Assembly: GCF_028502605.1 (NCBI RefSeq)
Contig: NC_079234.1
Location: 2,852,001 to 2,916,000, forward strand
DNA: 64,000 bases
Reading direction: 5' to 3'
Origin: Trichoderma breve
Taxonomy: Eukaryota; Ascomycota; Sordariomycetes; Hypocreales; Hypocreaceae
The notes below the pieces were generated by a model, which was not told the DNA's origin, did no database searches, and was given only the letters and a program-made list of their open reading frames with translations. The position numbers were made by a program, and so were the translations under genes. Positions 63,301 through 64,000 of this stretch are shown here, piece after piece (within the stretch, counting starts at the first letter, position 1; every line of letters begins with the position of its first letter).

Positions 63301-64000
63301 GGGGGTTTAGACTAATCAATGGGCAGTTCAGTGTGCCTTACAGTACATATATGTTAGGTTGTCTCGAGATGGACATGTCTCGAGTGGATAGAGGCAAGAT
63401 AAGTGTTAAAACGCTTCCGATCCGGTGGACACAAGGACCCTTGTGGGCACAGATGACCCTCCTGTAGGGACCCCATCTGTTTCAGAACGAAGGCGAAGTG
63501 CGTGGTGACGGCATCGCAGCTTGATTGTGTATGTCTCTCCTGAGGTATTGACTCTTGGTTTAATAGGCTAGCTGTCTTGGTATGCATCATGGTGTTCTGT
63601 AATAGTTCGCCTTTGTCCTTGTATCCGGTTAAACATGCTGACCTCATGTGTCTCTTGTCGATGCCAGGAGTTGATCGCCGAACCCCTCTTCGTCGGCGCC
63701 TCCCAATGCATGAAATGAAACAAGAGTGCATTTACCGGACAAGTGCCGCTCTCAACACCTCTATCAGGTACCAGTACTACGAAGTGCATTCTACTTACGA
63801 GATAGGTAATTGCTAGGTATTCTCATGCACAATGCTTCGTCACGCAGAACATTCAGCCCGCGCTTGGAGCCAAGAACCCACTGTTGGGCAGGTATCAAAT
63901 GCAGCTGGGTTCCATAGCAGTACCTGAGCTTGATGGGTAGCTCAGCTTAGGTACTAGGAGTGACACATTCCCAGTTATAAGCTGCCCGTAGCTGAACATT
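60360..64000. other. Upstream region of gcs1 to the window edge
   Basis: 3.6 kb without a recognisable gene. The first about 600 bp should contain the gcs1 promoter and leader. A CT microsatellite run lies near 61210-61221, and GTACGGAGTAC, a recurrent motif of this window, at 62373-62383. Open frames are short, overlap on both strands and have no domain. Confidence 0.5.

Overview
The window looks like nuclear DNA of a filamentous ascomycete, most likely a hypocrealean Sordariomycete. Introns are short (mostly 60-110 nt) with GTRNGT donors and YAG acceptors. The genes have fungal orthologues: a tub1-type beta-tubulin, a group II G-alpha, an NsdD/SUB-1 GATA factor and a GH3 beta-glucosidase. 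The beta-tubulin paralogue pattern fits Fusarium/Trichoderma-type fungi, but genus is not provable from this window. I see no prokaryotic, organellar, viral or CRISPR signatures.

Layout. 1-14.4 kb is gene-dense: tub1 (-), proteasome alpha-1 scl1 (-), a WKF-domain nucleolar-type protein (+), a PHYHD1-like dioxygenase (-), a claudin-like four-TM protein (-), an initiator tRNA-Met (+), an omega-amidase of the NIT2 type (+) and spermidine synthase spe3 (-). A 7-kb gene-free stretch follows, then the group II G-alpha gene (+) at 21.4-23.0 kb, a second identical initiator tRNA-Met (+) at 24.05 kb, and an eight-exon secreted GH3 beta-glucosidase (+) at 25.1-27.9 kb. An 18-kb gene-free stretch leads to the nsdD-type GATA factor (+) at 46.2-47.5 kb. 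After another 10 kb without a recognisable gene comes glutamate-cysteine ligase (-) at 57.9-60.4 kb. The window ends in non-coding sequence.

How the genes relate. There is no biosynthetic cluster. Most genes are housekeeping (cytoskeleton, proteasome, polyamine, glutathione, initiator tRNA, nitrogen salvage), plus three for signalling, development and nutrition (G-alpha, NsdD, beta-glucosidase). Exon structures were worked out by hand and all keep reading frame to lengths normal for their families. Three genes begin with coding exons of only 7-12 nt.

Most unusual features: (i) two short motifs, GTACGGAGTAC-type and TACTCGTA/TACGAGTA-type, recur in the non-coding DNA far above chance and include perfect palindromes and a hairpin; (ii) the very long empty flanks of nsdD and an upstream ORF overlapping its start; (iii) twin initiator tRNA genes; (iv) a probable dual-start, dual-targeted omega-amidase; (v) a candidate PP1-docking motif in the WKF protein; (vi) two orphan ORFs in AT-richer islands. 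I found no convincing novel multi-gene system.
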